A stretch of 64,000 bases of DNA from Asticcacaulis sp. AC402 (GTDB lineage: Bacteria > Pseudomonadota > Alphaproteobacteria > Caulobacterales > Caulobacteraceae): assembly GCF_000495835.1 (NCBI RefSeq), contig NZ_AWGC01000001.1:62001-126000 (forward strand), in the 5' to 3' direction. A model generated the notes under the pieces. The model saw only the letters and a list, made by a program, of their open reading frames with translations. It had not been told where the DNA came from and ran no database searches. The position numbers and the translations under genes are program-made. Numbering within the stretch: the first letter of the stretch is position 1; the number at the start of each line of letters is the position of its first letter. Positions 8,482-17,457 of this stretch are shown here, in pieces.

Positions 8482-9894
8482 ATGACCGCGAAATCGTTGT
8501 TTGAAAAAGTGTGGGATGCCCACGTCGTAGAACCGGAAGGGGCCGACAAGCCCGCCGTTCTCTATATCGACCTGCATCTCGTCCACGAAGTGACCTCCCC
8601 CCAGGCCTTCTCCGAGTTGGATGTCCGCGGGCTGAAGGTGCGCCGGCCCGACCGGACCTTCGCCACGCTGGATCACTCGATTCCAACCCTGCGCCCCGAC
8701 GCCGAGGGCAACCGCCCCTACGTCACCGCCCAGGCCAAGAAGCAGGTCGAAACGCTGGAAGCCAACGCCGCCAGCCATGGCCTGCGCCTGTTCGGTTATG
8801 ACGCCGAAAACCGCGGCGTCGTTCACGTCATCGGGCCGGAAATGGGCCTGACCCAGCCAGGCTTTACCGTCGTCTGCGGCGACAGCCACACCTCGACCCA
8901 CGGCGCCTTCGGCTGCATCGCGTTTGGCATTGGTACCTCGGAAGTCGGCCACGTCCTGGCCACGCAATGCCTGGCCCAGCGCAAGCCCAGGACCATGCGT
9001 GTTACCGTCGACGGCAAGCTCCAGCCTGGCGTCACCGGCAAGGACGTCGCCCTGACGGTTATCGCCACGCTTGGTTTTTCCGGCGGCACCGGCTACGCGC
9101 TGGAATATGCCGGCGACGTCATCCGCGATCTCGACATGGAAGGCCGCATGACGGTTTGCAACCTGTCGATCGAAGCCGGCGCCCGCTGCGGCATGATCGC
9201 CCCCGACCACAAGACGGTCGACTGGCTGCGCGGCCGGCAATATGTGCCGCAAGGTGACGCTTACGAAGAAGCCGCCAAGGGCTGGCTGGCCCTGGCGTCC
9301 GACGAAGGCGCCGTCTTCGACAAGGAAATCCGCATCGATGGCTCGACCATCGAACCCATGGCTACCTGGGGCACCTCTCCAGACCAGGGTGCTGCCATCG
9401 TCCGTGGTGTGCCGATCGCCGATAACGAAGACCAGGAACGCGCCCTGAAATATATGGGCTTTACCGGTGGTGAAGCGCGCGAAGTCGAAAAGGTCGATGT
9501 CGTCTTCATCGGCTCGTGCACCAATGGCCGCATGTCAGACCTGCGCGCCGCGGCGGCCATAATGAAGGGCCGCAAGGTCGCGCCGGGCGTCCGCGCCCTG
9601 GTCGTTCCGGGTTCGGAATGGGTCCGCCTGGAGGCCGAAGCGGAAGGCCTGCACGAAATCTTCCTCGAAGCCGGGGCCGAATGGCGCCTGCCGGGCTGTT
9701 CGATGTGCATCGCCATGAACGGCGACTTCGTCTCGCCCGGTCAACTGGCCGTATCGACCTCCAACCGCAATTTCGAAGGCCGTCAGGGTCCGGGTTCGCG
9801 CACGGTTTTGGCGTCACCGGCCACCGCCGCGGCGTCAGCCGTCGCCGGTCACGTTGCCGACCCCCGTCAATTCATGGCGCTCGAGGAGGCCTAA
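8482..9894 (+). CDS. leuC: 3-isopropylmalate dehydratase, large subunit
   Basis: Isomerises 2- to 3-isopropylmalate in leucine synthesis together with LeuD; aconitase-type [4Fe-4S] enzyme. 470 residues from the ATG at 8482 ([14 protein letters not shown]). I chose this start because an in-frame upstream start at 8329 reads only palindromic repeat. Cluster ligands are visible: [15 protein letters not shown], the Cys in [13 protein letters not shown], and the Cys pair in [11 protein letters not shown]. The stop is immediately followed by leuD (TAAATG), so the subunits are co-translated. Confidence 0.97.
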   Translation: MTAKSLFEKVWDAHVVEPEGADKPAVLYIDLHLVHEVTSPQAFSELDVRGLKVRRPDRTFATLDHSIPTLRPDAEGNRPYVTAQAKKQVETLEANAASHGLRLFGYDAENRGVVHVIGPEMGLTQPGFTVVCGDSHTSTHGAFGCIAFGIGTSEVGHVLATQCLAQRKPRTMRVTVDGKLQPGVTGKDVALTVIATLGFSGGTGYALEYAGDVIRDLDMEGRMTVCNLSIEAGARCGMIAPDHKTVDWLRGRQYVPQGDAYEEAAKGWLALASDEGAVFDKEIRIDGSTIEPMATWGTSPDQGAAIVRGVPIADNEDQERALKYMGFTGGEAREVEKVDVVFIGSCTNGRMSDLRAAAAIMKGRKVAPGVRALVVPGSEWVRLEAEAEGLHEIFLEAGAEWRLPGCSMCIAMNGDFVSPGQLAVSTSNRNFEGRQGPGSRTVLASPATAAASAVAGHVADPRQFMALEEA

Positions 9895-10485
9895 ATGTCC
9901 AACCAGGAACCCATCCACAGCTTTTCGTCGCGCATCCTCGTGTTGCCGGAAGCCAATATCGACACCGACCAGATCATCCCGGCGCGCTTTCTGACGACCA
10001 CCACCAAGGTCGGTCTCGGCAAGGTCGCCTTCAACGACTGGCGCTACCATGCCGATGGTTCGAACAAGCCGCATATCCTGAACGAGATCGACCCGACCGA
10101 GCATCGCGTCCTGGTCGGGGGCAACAATTTCGGCTGCGGCTCGTCGCGCGAACACGCCCCATGGGCGCTGATGGACTATGGCTTTCAGGCCGTGATCTCG
10201 ACCGAGATCGCCGACATCTTCAAGTCGAACTGCCTGAAGAACGGCCTGCTGCCAGTCGTGGTCAGCAAGGACGTTCACGACAAGCTGCTGGCCAACCCGC
10301 AGCAGCGCGTCACCATCGACCTGCAAAACAACGCCCTGACCCTGGAAGATGGCACGCTTATCACCTTCGAGGTCGAGGCCTTCGCGCGCCAGTGCCTGCT
10401 GGAAGGCGTCGATGCTATGGGCTGGTTGCTGAAGCGCCTGCCCGACATCGAAAAGTTTGAACACTCCCACGGAAAGGCTGCGTAA
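9895..10485 (+). CDS. leuD: 3-isopropylmalate dehydratase, small subunit
   Basis: 196-residue swivel subunit partnering LeuC. Conserved segments: NIDTDQIIPARFL near residues 22-34, GGNNFGCGSSREHAPWAL near 75-92, and FKSNCLKNGLLPV near 110-122. It starts directly after the leuC stop, and its own stop shares one base with the leuB start (TAATG). Length is normal. Confidence 0.97.
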   Translation: MSNQEPIHSFSSRILVLPEANIDTDQIIPARFLTTTTKVGLGKVAFNDWRYHADGSNKPHILNEIDPTEHRVLVGGNNFGCGSSREHAPWALMDYGFQAVISTEIADIFKSNCLKNGLLPVVVSKDVHDKLLANPQQRVTIDLQNNALTLEDGTLITFEVEAFARQCLLEGVDAMGWLLKRLPDIEKFEHSHGKAA

Positions 10486-11552
10486 TGGCTTCCTTCAATA
10501 TCGTCGTCCTCCCCGGTGACGGCATCGGTCCTGAAGTCGCGGCCGCCGGCGTCCAGGCGCTGAAGACCATCGGCGATGTGTTCGGCCATAGCTTCTCTTT
10601 CGAGGAAAAGCGGATCGGCGGCATAGCCATCGACACAGACAACAATCCGTACCCGGAAGATACCGATCGTGCCTGCCTGGCGGCGGATGCTGTGCTGCTG
10701 GGCGCTGTTGGCGGCCCCAAGTGGGATCTCGGCAAGATGCGTCCGGAGCAGGGCTTGCTGGCCGTGCGCAAATCAATGGGCCTGTTCGCCAACCTGCGTC
10801 CGATGGACGTCAAGGCCTCCCAGGTCCACCGTTCGCCGCTGCGCGCCGAAGTGGTCCAGGGGGCCGATCTTTTGATCGTCCGTGAACTGACGGGTGGCCT
10901 TTATTTCGGCAGGCAGACCCGCACCGAGACAACGGCCACCGACGAATGCGTCTACACGGTCGCCGAGGTCGAGCGTGTCGCCCGCGTCGCCTTCGACGCC
11001 GCCCGCAAGCGCCGCAACAAGGTGACCTCGGTCGACAAGGCCAATGTCATCGAGACCTCGCGCCTGTGGCGTGAGACGGTGATCCGCCTGCACAAAGAAG
11101 ACTATTCCGACGTCGAACTGGAGCACGCCCTGGTTGATTCTATGGCCATGCACCTGGTCACCCGCCCGACCAAGTTCGATGTGATTGTCACCGAAAACAT
11201 GTTCGGCGACATTCTGTCGGACCTGGCTTCGGTCCTGCCGGGCTCCATCGGCTTGCTGGGCTCGGCCTCGCTGGGCGCCACGGGCAAGGGCCTGTACGAA
11301 CCGATCCACGGTTCGGCGCCGGATATCGCCGGCAAGGACCTGGCCAATCCGGTCGGCACCCTGAAGTCGGTGGCCATGATGCTGCGCTTCTCGCTGAACC
11401 TCATCAAGGAAGCCGATGCGCTGGACGCGGCGATCGATGCCGTCGTCGAAAGCGGCTTCGTGACGCGCGACATCGGCGGCACGGCTTCGGGTTCGGCGGT
11501 TGCCAGGGCCATTACGGACAAGATTCGCGAGACAGCGTTGACGGCGGCATAG
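10485..11552 (+). CDS. leuB: 3-isopropylmalate dehydrogenase
   Basis: NAD-dependent oxidative decarboxylation of 3-isopropylmalate, the step before leucine transamination. 355 residues. VLPGDGIGPEV opens the protein; the substrate-binding RELTGGLYFG and the metal-site region near NMFGDILSDLASVLPGSIGLL and the GSAPDIAGKDLANPVGT NAD loop are all present. Last gene of the ilv-leu cluster; a strong terminator follows 37 bases after the stop. Confidence 0.97.
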   Translation: MASFNIVVLPGDGIGPEVAAAGVQALKTIGDVFGHSFSFEEKRIGGIAIDTDNNPYPEDTDRACLAADAVLLGAVGGPKWDLGKMRPEQGLLAVRKSMGLFANLRPMDVKASQVHRSPLRAEVVQGADLLIVRELTGGLYFGRQTRTETTATDECVYTVAEVERVARVAFDAARKRRNKVTSVDKANVIETSRLWRETVIRLHKEDYSDVELEHALVDSMAMHLVTRPTKFDVIVTENMFGDILSDLASVLPGSIGLLGSASLGATGKGLYEPIHGSAPDIAGKDLANPVGTLKSVAMMLRFSLNLIKEADALDAAIDAVVESGFVTRDIGGTASGSAVARAITDKIRETALTAA

Positions 11553-11588
11553 GCGCGTAATTGAGACCACCTCGCAAAGGTGACAACT

Positions 11589-11624
11589 GGCCCCGTTGGC
11601 TTCGGCTTGCGGGGCCGATTTTTT
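11589..11624 (+). terminator. Rho-independent terminator of the ilv-leu operon
   Basis: GGCCCCG / CGGGGCC stem with a TTCGG-containing loop followed by a T run (GATTTTTT). It lies just after leuB and before a convergent gene. Confidence 0.85.
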
Positions 11625-11657
11625 ATGCCTGAGGCGCCGAACCGAGGATCACACTCC

Positions 11658-11755
11658 CTTCGCGGCTTCGCGCCTTCGCGTGAACCTTCTTTCAAGGGTG
11701 AGCGGTCGCAAACCATCAAGAAAGTAATTTCACGCGAAGGCGCGAAGACGCGAAG
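11658..11755. repeat. Inverted repeat of the CTTCGCG..GCGTGAA type
   Basis: Two 27-base arms (11658-11684 and 11729-11755), each made of short TTCGCG-like units, are inverted to each other with a 44-base spacer holding smaller complementary pieces (CTTTCAAG and CAAGAAAG). Simple TTCGCG-rich palindromes of this kind occur between genes in many alphaproteobacteria. The right arm abuts the stop codon of the convergent DUF167 gene, so it probably serves as a two-way end of transcription. Confidence 0.75.
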
Positions 11756-12022
11756 CTACAGGCGTTCCAACAGGTCGGCTTCGGTGAGGCCGTCGATCTC
11801 GATCTGCTTGAGGCGGGACGTATCTCCCGCCACCAATGACAGCCGGGATTTGGCCACGCCCAGGGCCTTGGCCAGAAAGGCGATCAAAGCCGTATTGGCG
11901 CGACCTTCGATGGGTGCAGCGCGGACCCGCACTTTCAGAAAACGCCGTCCCTGCCCGTCCACGCCCCAGCCGTCGATGGCGTCCGTCGCTGCCTTGGGCG
12001 TCAGACGGACCGCCAGCCTCAA
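11756..12022 (-). CDS. DUF167 / YggU family protein
   Basis: About 88 residues from a TTG start whose last bases overlap the YggT stop (TTGA), preceded by CGGGAG. A longer reading from an ATG at 12100 would overlap the YggT gene by 82 bases and is less likely. Family signatures: RLAVRLTPKAATDAI, FLKVRVRAAPIEGRAN and the LIAFLAKALGV helix. The biochemical role of the family is unknown. Linkage to YggT is common in bacteria, which supports both calls. Confidence 0.8.
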   Translation of the reverse strand: MRLAVRLTPKAATDAIDGWGVDGQGRRFLKVRVRAAPIEGRANTALIAFLAKALGVAKSRLSLVAGDTSRLKQIEIDGLTEADLLERL

Positions 12023-12327
12023 CTCCCGACCAAAGCCATCAGATTTTGCTGGGCCAGCGGCAGCAGGAACAGTTGAAGTCCCTTGATCACGGCGAAACAC
12101 AGGATAAAGCTGATGTCAAAACCACCGATGGGCGGCACCAGGCGCCGGAAGGGTTCCAGGATCGGCGCGGTGAAGCGATCGAGTGCTTCAACAATGCGGT
12201 AAACGGTCGGATTGCGGGTATTGATGACGTTGAAAGCGATCAGCCAGCTCAGGATGGCGGAGATGATCAGCATCCAGATGATGAAGCTCAAGACGAAGTC
12301 CAGAACAAAGAAAATAAAGCCGATCAT
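12019..12327 (-). CDS. YggT family membrane protein
   Basis: 102 residues with two hydrophobic segments: the first near residues 3-33 (FIFFVLDFVLSFIIWMLIIS) and the second near 72-92. Between them is the family signature RFTAPILEPFRRLVPPIGGFDISF. YggT proteins are linked to osmotic-shock tolerance and to FtsZ or PG placement in some bacteria; the exact role is uncertain. Two-gene unit with DUF167, divergent from tRNA-Ala. Confidence 0.88.
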   Translation of the reverse strand: MIGFIFFVLDFVLSFIIWMLIISAILSWLIAFNVINTRNPTVYRIVEALDRFTAPILEPFRRLVPPIGGFDISFILCFAVIKGLQLFLLPLAQQNLMALVGS

Positions 12328-12448
12328 ACCTAGCCTTCCAGAATGGCGTGAACGTGGAATATAGGGGATTCCCCGCTACGTACAAGTCAACGCGACGCTT
12401 GACACACCGCAATCTTGGCTTAAAAAAGCTGCTCCTTGCGGAAGGCAT

Positions 12449-12524
12449 GGGGCTATAGCTCAGTTGGTAGAGCGCCTCGTTCGCAATGAGGAGGCCAGCG
12501 GTTCGAATCCGCTTAGCTCCACCA
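12449..12524 (+). tRNA. tRNA-Ala (anticodon CGC)
   Basis: 76 bases folding as a cloverleaf. Acceptor arms GGGGCTA / TAGCTCC with one G-U pair, D arm with AGCTCAGTTGGTAGAGC, anticodon stem CCTCG / TGAGG with loop TTCGCAA giving anticodon CGC at 12482-12484, T arm with GGTTCGAATCC, and an encoded CCA end. Reads GCG codons, which are frequent in this genome. Confidence 0.97.
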
Positions 12525-12633
12525 AGCCTTCCCTGGACCTCAGCCTGATCGAATTTGAAGTAGTCGCGCACGTGACTTGACTTCATGCGGGACCACCTTA
12601 GCTTCGCGGTTCATAGCAACCTGGGCAATAGCG

Positions 12634-13962
12634 ATGAAGGCCTTCCACCACCTGCTCGGCAACAATCTGGTGGCCAGTATTACCAATTTCACCGTCTGGT
12701 TCGCTATCACCTTCTGGATCATCCTCCAGACGCGGTCGGTCTTTGCCACAGGGATGATCGCCGGCATCTACCTGGTCTTTACCGCCGGGTTCGGCCTGTG
12801 GTTCGGCAGTCTGGTCGACCATCACCTCAAGAAGACGGTCATGCTGGGCTCCAGTCTGGCTTCCGCCGTCTTCTACGTGCTGGCCCTGGGTTTCCTGCTG
12901 ATATCGCCAGCGGAGGTGTTTAAAAATCCCTATGGCTATCAACTCTGGATCTTCGTCCTGCTGACCATGCTGGGGGTGATTGCCGGCAATATCCGGGCGA
13001 TCGCCCTGCCGACCGTTGTCACCCTCCTCGTGCCCGAAGACCGCCGCGACAAGGCCAATGGCCTGGTCGGCATGGTGGGGGGGCTCGGCTTTCTTGTCAC
13101 CTCCGGCATCAGCGGACTGCTGGTCGCCAAGGGGGGCATGGCGGGAACCCTGGTCTTCGCCCTGGCGTTCACGACCCTGGCCTTTGCCCATCTGATGTCC
13201 GTCAAGGTCGGCGAAACCCGCGCCGAGATGCCGCTGGGCGAACCGGAGGCGCCAAGGAGGATCGATATCAAGGGCACCATTGCGGTAGTTGCCGCCGTGC
13301 CCGGTCTCTTTGCGCTGATCTTCTTCGCCACGTTCAACAACTTTCTGGGCGGCATCTTCATGGCGCTGCTGGATGCCTACGGAATGTCGATGGTGAACGA
13401 AGTCGTCTGGGGCTTCACCTTCATGGTGGTGTCGACCGGGTTTATCATCAGCGGTCTCCTCATTTCGAGGGTTGGCCTTGGCAGGAAGCCGCTGCGAACC
13501 CTTTTGACCGTCAACCTGATCGCCTGGGTGACCTGCTGTGTCTTTACGCTGCAGCAATCCTTTTGGCTGCTGGCCGCGGGCTGCTTTGTGTGGATGCTCG
13601 TAAGCCCGTGGGCCGAGGCCGCTGAACAGACGACCCTGCAAAAGGTCGTGCCTCTGGAGCGTCAGGGGCGGGTGTTCGGTTTCGCCCAGTCGCTGGAACA
13701 GTCGGCGTCGCCGATCACCGCCTTCCTGTTCGGGCCGCTGACCCAGTTCGTCTTTATCCCGTTCATGACCGACGGCTGGGGCGCGCAGACCATTGGTGAC
13801 TGGTTCGGCACCGGTCCGGCGCGTGGTACGGCTCTGGTCTTCACCCTGGCCGGGATTATCGGGGTTATCGTGACCGTGCTGGCCTTCCGGTCAAAATCTT
13901 ATCGCAACCTGTCGGCAGCCTATGCCAAGGCACCTTCCGACGGCGCTGCACCCGCCCGTTGA
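12634..13962 (+). CDS. MFS transporter
   Basis: 442 residues from the ATG at 12634; a TTG 57 bases upstream is possible but has no binding site. About 12 hydrophobic segments, beginning NLVASITNFTVWFAITFWII. The loop after the second segment carries FGSLVDHHLKKTVM, in the position of the MFS motif-A GxxxDrxgrR loop. A cytoplasmic loop after segment 6 (VGETRAEMPLGEPEAPRR) separates the halves. Substrate unknown; drug-efflux-like relatives are common. Monocistronic, following tRNA-Ala by 110 bases. Confidence 0.88.
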   Translation: MKAFHHLLGNNLVASITNFTVWFAITFWIILQTRSVFATGMIAGIYLVFTAGFGLWFGSLVDHHLKKTVMLGSSLASAVFYVLALGFLLISPAEVFKNPYGYQLWIFVLLTMLGVIAGNIRAIALPTVVTLLVPEDRRDKANGLVGMVGGLGFLVTSGISGLLVAKGGMAGTLVFALAFTTLAFAHLMSVKVGETRAEMPLGEPEAPRRIDIKGTIAVVAAVPGLFALIFFATFNNFLGGIFMALLDAYGMSMVNEVVWGFTFMVVSTGFIISGLLISRVGLGRKPLRTLLTVNLIAWVTCCVFTLQQSFWLLAAGCFVWMLVSPWAEAAEQTTLQKVVPLERQGRVFGFAQSLEQSASPITAFLFGPLTQFVFIPFMTDGWGAQTIGDWFGTGPARGTALVFTLAGIIGVIVTVLAFRSKSYRNLSAAYAKAPSDGAAPAR

Positions 13963-14040
13963 CAGCGCGTCGGCAGGCTCGGTCGCAACGCAACATCAGG
14001 CTGGCGGCAGGCTTCATGCAATGGCCAGCCCTCCGACGAC

Positions 14041-14070
14041 AGCGGGATGCGTTTTGATGGACTCAAAACC
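14041..14070. repeat. Partial copy of repeat family A, covering the end of the GFA gene
   Basis: AGCGGGATG followed by the GTTTTGA / TCAAAAC hairpin matches the left module of the full copy at 20696-20814; the rest is missing. The stop codon of the convergent GFA gene (14063-14065) lies within it. Confidence 0.6.
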
Positions 14071-14464
14071 AAAGGTCACGCACGCAGCGCCCTTTGGAAG
14101 GCAGGTCTTCGAAACTGTCCAGGCCATCGAAATGGTCGATCGGCAAATCGTGAACGCGTTCCGGCGGCGCAAGCCGAAGATTGACAGCTAAACGCCGGCG
14201 GCCATCTTCCTCAAGTCTCAAGCCGCGCCAACTCAGGACACAGGCGCAGGACGGGCAGAACTGGATTTCAAGCGATGGCGTGTCCTTGCCAACGCGGGTA
14301 TAAGAGGCCGTCTGCCCGGCAACCGCGATGCGCCCGTCCTCAAAATCATAGGCCCACAGGGCGCCATACCGGCGGCAGAGCGTACAGTTGCAGGCCGTGA
14401 TCGAGCCTGGATCGCCCGTGAGCGTCCAACCTGCCTTGCCGCAATGACAGGAACCCGTCAGCAT
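14063..14464 (-). CDS. GFA-family zinc protein (glutathione-dependent formaldehyde-activating-like)
   Basis: 133 residues with the zinc-binding pattern of the family: GSCHCGK at residues 4-10, CNCTLCRRYGALWAY near 25-39, and CPSCACVLSW near 70-79. Such proteins bind zinc and sometimes glutathione adducts of formaldehyde. Most members, including this one, have no proven reaction. The final residues WF and the stop codon lie inside a partial family A repeat, so the C-terminus may have been changed by the repeat. Single gene, convergent with the MFS gene. Confidence 0.87.
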   Translation of the reverse strand: MLTGSCHCGKAGWTLTGDPGSITACNCTLCRRYGALWAYDFEDGRIAVAGQTASYTRVGKDTPSLEIQFCPSCACVLSWRGLRLEEDGRRRLAVNLRLAPPERVHDLPIDHFDGLDSFEDLPSKGRCVRDLWF

Positions 14465-14553
14465 GATGTCAATCCTGTTGTTCCTTCAACCGCGCCATCC
14501 TGCCTGCGTCATCCGAAAACCGCAAGGGCGCCGTACGCCGGTCAGGGGTGGTT

Positions 14554-15060
14554 TCAAGACGCCGAGCGGACCCCCGACTGCATCATGTCGATCTTGCCGA
14601 TCAGGGCGTCGTGGCCCAGGATCATGTCGACATTGACGCCATCACTGGCCAGAGGCAGACGCAGCCAGAACAGGCTTAAGCCCTTGGCACCGCGCCAGGC
14701 CATGGAATGCAGGCCAACATTGGGTTTTCTCTGTTCGACAACAAAGGTCAGGGCCTCAGCCCAGTAGTCTGCCTCCGGCGCCGTGTAGATGCCATCCAGC
14801 GTCTTGCCGGTGATCTCGCCGCCATAGGCGGAGAACAGGTCGGTGCCGGCCAGACGCTGGCGGAAACTGTTGGCCAGGTTGTCAGGATGAGGTTCCAGTA
14901 CGTCGATCAGGCTAATGGTCGGCAAGCGGCGTTTGATCGCGGCCGGATCGAGATCGGCCCGCGCCGGCAACCGGCCGCGTTGCCGCAAACTCTTCCAGTA
15001 CCGAAAGATGTCTTCGTGCGAGCGCAGACCCGCCAACATTTCGGAAGCCAAACCCGCCAT
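14554..15060 (-). CDS. Small PAS-domain protein (PAS_5-like)
   Basis: 168 residues with no transmembrane or output domain. FRYWKSLRQRGRLPARADLDP followed by LPTISLIDVLEPHP and LAGTDLFSAYGGEITGKTLDGIY is the pattern of the alphaproteobacterial PAS_5 family. The end (LASDGVNVDMILGHDALI) is the last PAS strand. A ligand-sensing or partner-binding role is likely; no partner gene is adjacent. A GTG directly before the ATG is an alternative start. Confidence 0.75.
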   Translation of the reverse strand: MAGLASEMLAGLRSHEDIFRYWKSLRQRGRLPARADLDPAAIKRRLPTISLIDVLEPHPDNLANSFRQRLAGTDLFSAYGGEITGKTLDGIYTAPEADYWAEALTFVVEQRKPNVGLHSMAWRGAKGLSLFWLRLPLASDGVNVDMILGHDALIGKIDMMQSGVRSAS

Positions 15061-15394
15061 CACGAAAAGAACATGCGCCCCTTACTTCTAAAAACTCAAT
15101 GCGGACGTGTTCGCAAATGAGAACAACGTGTGAACACTTCAAGTTTGACTTTAAAAATGGCTCTCGCCCGCGCGAATCACCTGAATTCACCTTCTCTTAA
15201 CTGGTGAATCCTTGGCAAGCGAAAAAGGGTTAACGGCGCCTTGTTCCGGCCGCGATTGCTTGTGGAACAAAGAAAAAACCCCGCGCTTTCAAGGCGCGAG
15301 GTTTTGACGAACGTGGGGAAGAAATTCGCGTTTCAAGGCACATGCTTTAGGTTGCGCGCTACAGAATTTCCCCTTTTGGGCAGATTGCCAAAGC
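15061..15394. other. Intergenic region between the PAS and mucR genes
   Basis: No gene. It holds a bidirectional terminator-like hairpin at 15275-15305 and a few TTAA half-sites (near 15195 and 15231) that do not make a spaced CtrA pair. Confidence 0.5.
15275..15305. terminator. Bidirectional terminator-like hairpin
   Basis: AAAACC..GCGC / GCGC..GGTTTT with a TTTCAA loop. The A run on one side and T run on the other let it end transcription in both directions. The most likely user is mucR on the minus strand, 90 bases away. Confidence 0.7.
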
Positions 15395-15826
15395 TTACTT
15401 GGCGCCGCGAGTCGTTTTGCGCGTAACCTGGCGGCCGCCCTGACCCAGCCCCATCTGCTTGGCCAGGTCCGAACGTGCCTTGGCGTAGTTTGGAGCGACC
15501 ATCGGATAATCCTTGGGCAGGTTCCACTTGGCGCGATAGTCTTCCGGGCTCATGCCGTACTTGGTCCGCAGGTGACGCTTCAGCGACTTGAACTTGCGGC
15601 CATCTTCGAGGCAGATAATAAAGTCGTTGGAAATCGACTTCTTGACCGAAACGGCTGGTTCTTTCGGCGCTTCGACCTTGGTTTCTTCACCGGAAGAAAT
15701 GGAGTTCAAAGCCTGATACACACTTAGAATCAGGGTGGGCAGTTCACTTGCGGGAACTGAATTATTGCCGACAAACGCGGAAACGATATCCGCCGTCATG
15801 TCCAAGGTATCGGTTTTGTTTTCCAT
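15395..15826 (-). CDS. mucR: MucR/Ros-family transcriptional regulator
   Basis: 143 residues. The conserved DNA-binding half is FIICLEDGRKFKSLKRHL at about residues 69-86, then YGMSPEDYRAKWNLP and DYPMVAPNYAKARS, and a basic tail VTRKTTRGAK. In Ros the zinc site is Cys-X2-Cys plus two His. Here it reads C-L-E-D and the His pair after RHL is K-Y, so classic zinc binding is largely lost, as in Caulobacter MucR. In Caulobacter MucR proteins work with CtrA and SciP in cell-cycle transcription, which fits the nearby chpT. An AT-rich upstream region (15830-15905) is probably its promoter. Confidence 0.93.
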   Translation of the reverse strand: MENKTDTLDMTADIVSAFVGNNSVPASELPTLILSVYQALNSISSGEETKVEAPKEPAVSVKKSISNDFIICLEDGRKFKSLKRHLRTKYGMSPEDYRAKWNLPKDYPMVAPNYAKARSDLAKQMGLGQGGRQVTRKTTRGAK

Positions 15827-16089
15827 TACACTAATCCTATCAAAATCATGCGCTTTACCTAAGCTAGAGATACCAATTATTCAAGTCAAAAAGTTAAAAA
15901 AAATGCACTACATTTGATGATGGCACCAGAGTTACTTGCCTCGCTCTAAATGAGCGAATCCCGGGTGTAAATCTCAGGCGAGAATAACGCAGTTGTAAAA
16001 ATCAGGCCGACTGAAGGCGACGCCTTACGGTCAACAGGTCTATGCCAGGGCGTTGTTTAAATATTTGCGACAAGACCGAACCGGCCTGC

Positions 16090-17391
16090 TCAGGTCTTCA
16101 AATCCTGCGCGAAAGCCAGCATGGCCGCGCGTTGCGGGACGCTCATGCCTTCCAGGTCAATCTCTTCGCCGCTCGACAAGGCGCGCAGCATGACGTGGGT
16201 CAGGGCGGAGGACAGCGACCAGTTCCAATAGCGCAGAACTGTCTGGGCCCGATCGACGGCCAGAACATCATAGGTGATCAGCACTTCGGTCAGGTGCGGA
16301 TGAGTGGCGCCATCAGGCCCTTTCATCGGGCGACGCAGGGCCTTCCACAGGGCACGCAGGGCACGTTTTGACAGCCCGGTCGCCTTGCACAGGACAGCCA
16401 GCCCCTCGCCGCCACGGTCTCGCAGCAACTTGGCGCCGGTCGAGGGCTTGATCCCGGAGAGGTAGGATATTTCCTCCGCCATCTTGCGTGTCATACCCTG
16501 GGTGGCAGCATCAGCAATAGCCGCTTCCAGCGACTTGTATGGGCTCTTCTTGAGTGCCTCCCGGTTGCGCTGGCGCCGCTCTATGAACTGCAAGGCCTTG
16601 CGAGATGTCGCGTCCTGCCATTTTTCTTCGGCAGCCATGGCAAAGACGTCTGCGGCCATATCTTGCATGACATCGCGGTTGACGCCGAAGCGGCTGAGGA
16701 TCTGACGGCGAATATCGGATTCGGCCCACCAGAACAGGATATAGGCCGAAGACGGCCGCAACTCCGGCCGCTTCATGATCAGCGGGATCAGCGACGGTTC
16801 GTTCTGGCTCATCGCTACGACGGTTTCGATCGCTGTCTGGGACAGGGTCGACTTGACATTGCGCAGCAGTACCTCGGTCACGGCCAGGCTTTCGGTATTG
16901 ACCAAGGTCTCGGAGACAATGCTCGACAGATTCTTGCGACTGGCCAACAGCAGGCGGTGGGCGGTCTTGCCATGACGGGCGGCGTAAAACAGGTCGCCGT
17001 CATTGAGCGCATCACAGTTTTCGATCAACGGCCGCGCGACTTCGATATCGTCGATGACAAGCAGTCGGACCAGCGAGTTGGGCACCTCGGCCAGGATGGC
17101 CAGACGGCGCGACACCCGGGCGCGGTCCGCGACCTCGGCCTCACGCAGCATCTCGACCAGGAGGTCGGCCGTGACAGCACGCTCAAAGGCGTTGATACGT
17201 GATTCGGGCAGGCAGACAACGTCGGCCAGACGGCGCATCAGGACGTGTCGGGCCTGAAATTTCGGTTGCTCGTCTCGCACAACCGGACCGGTATCATCGG
17301 TTACGGCTGGGCTGTCGCCCTCGCTGAACGGGGCGTTGTCGGAACGGGACGGCCTGGCTGCACTCGACATGCGGCTATGATGACCCATCAT
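16090..17391 (-). CDS. DUF2336 domain-containing protein
   Basis: 433 residues. After a disordered polar N-terminus of about 45 residues comes a long helical repeat-like region: LMRRLADVVCLPESRINAFE, VLREAEVADRARVSRRLAI-type helices, RPLIENCDALNDGDL, ARHGKTAHRLLLASR and LSQTAIETVVAMSQN. This is the pattern of the alphaproteobacterial DUF2336 family, whose role is unknown. No membrane segment. It lies in the same direction as cysK is read, but downstream of the cysK terminator. Confidence 0.8.
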   Translation of the reverse strand: MMGHHSRMSSAARPSRSDNAPFSEGDSPAVTDDTGPVVRDEQPKFQARHVLMRRLADVVCLPESRINAFERAVTADLLVEMLREAEVADRARVSRRLAILAEVPNSLVRLLVIDDIEVARPLIENCDALNDGDLFYAARHGKTAHRLLLASRKNLSSIVSETLVNTESLAVTEVLLRNVKSTLSQTAIETVVAMSQNEPSLIPLIMKRPELRPSSAYILFWWAESDIRRQILSRFGVNRDVMQDMAADVFAMAAEEKWQDATSRKALQFIERRQRNREALKKSPYKSLEAAIADAATQGMTRKMAEEISYLSGIKPSTGAKLLRDRGGEGLAVLCKATGLSKRALRALWKALRRPMKGPDGATHPHLTEVLITYDVLAVDRAQTVLRYWNWSLSSALTHVMLRALSSGEEIDLEGMSVPQRAAMLAFAQDLKT

Positions 17392-17422
17392 CCGTTAATC
17401 TTTGGTGTAGACCCAAGTATCG

Positions 17423-17450
17423 GAAAAGCGGGCGCTTTTTCGCGCCCGCT
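17423..17450 (-). terminator. Rho-independent terminator of cysK
   Basis: AGCGGGCGC / GCGCCCGCT stem with a six-base loop, followed on the minus strand by TTTT. It begins 8 bases after the cysK stop. Confidence 0.85.
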
Positions 17451-17457
17451 CCGTCAA

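Noticed and set aside
12023-12100. Longer start for the DUF167 gene at 12100
   Set aside because: Would overlap the YggT gene by 82 bases; the TTG overlapping the YggT stop with CGGGAG upstream is more likely.
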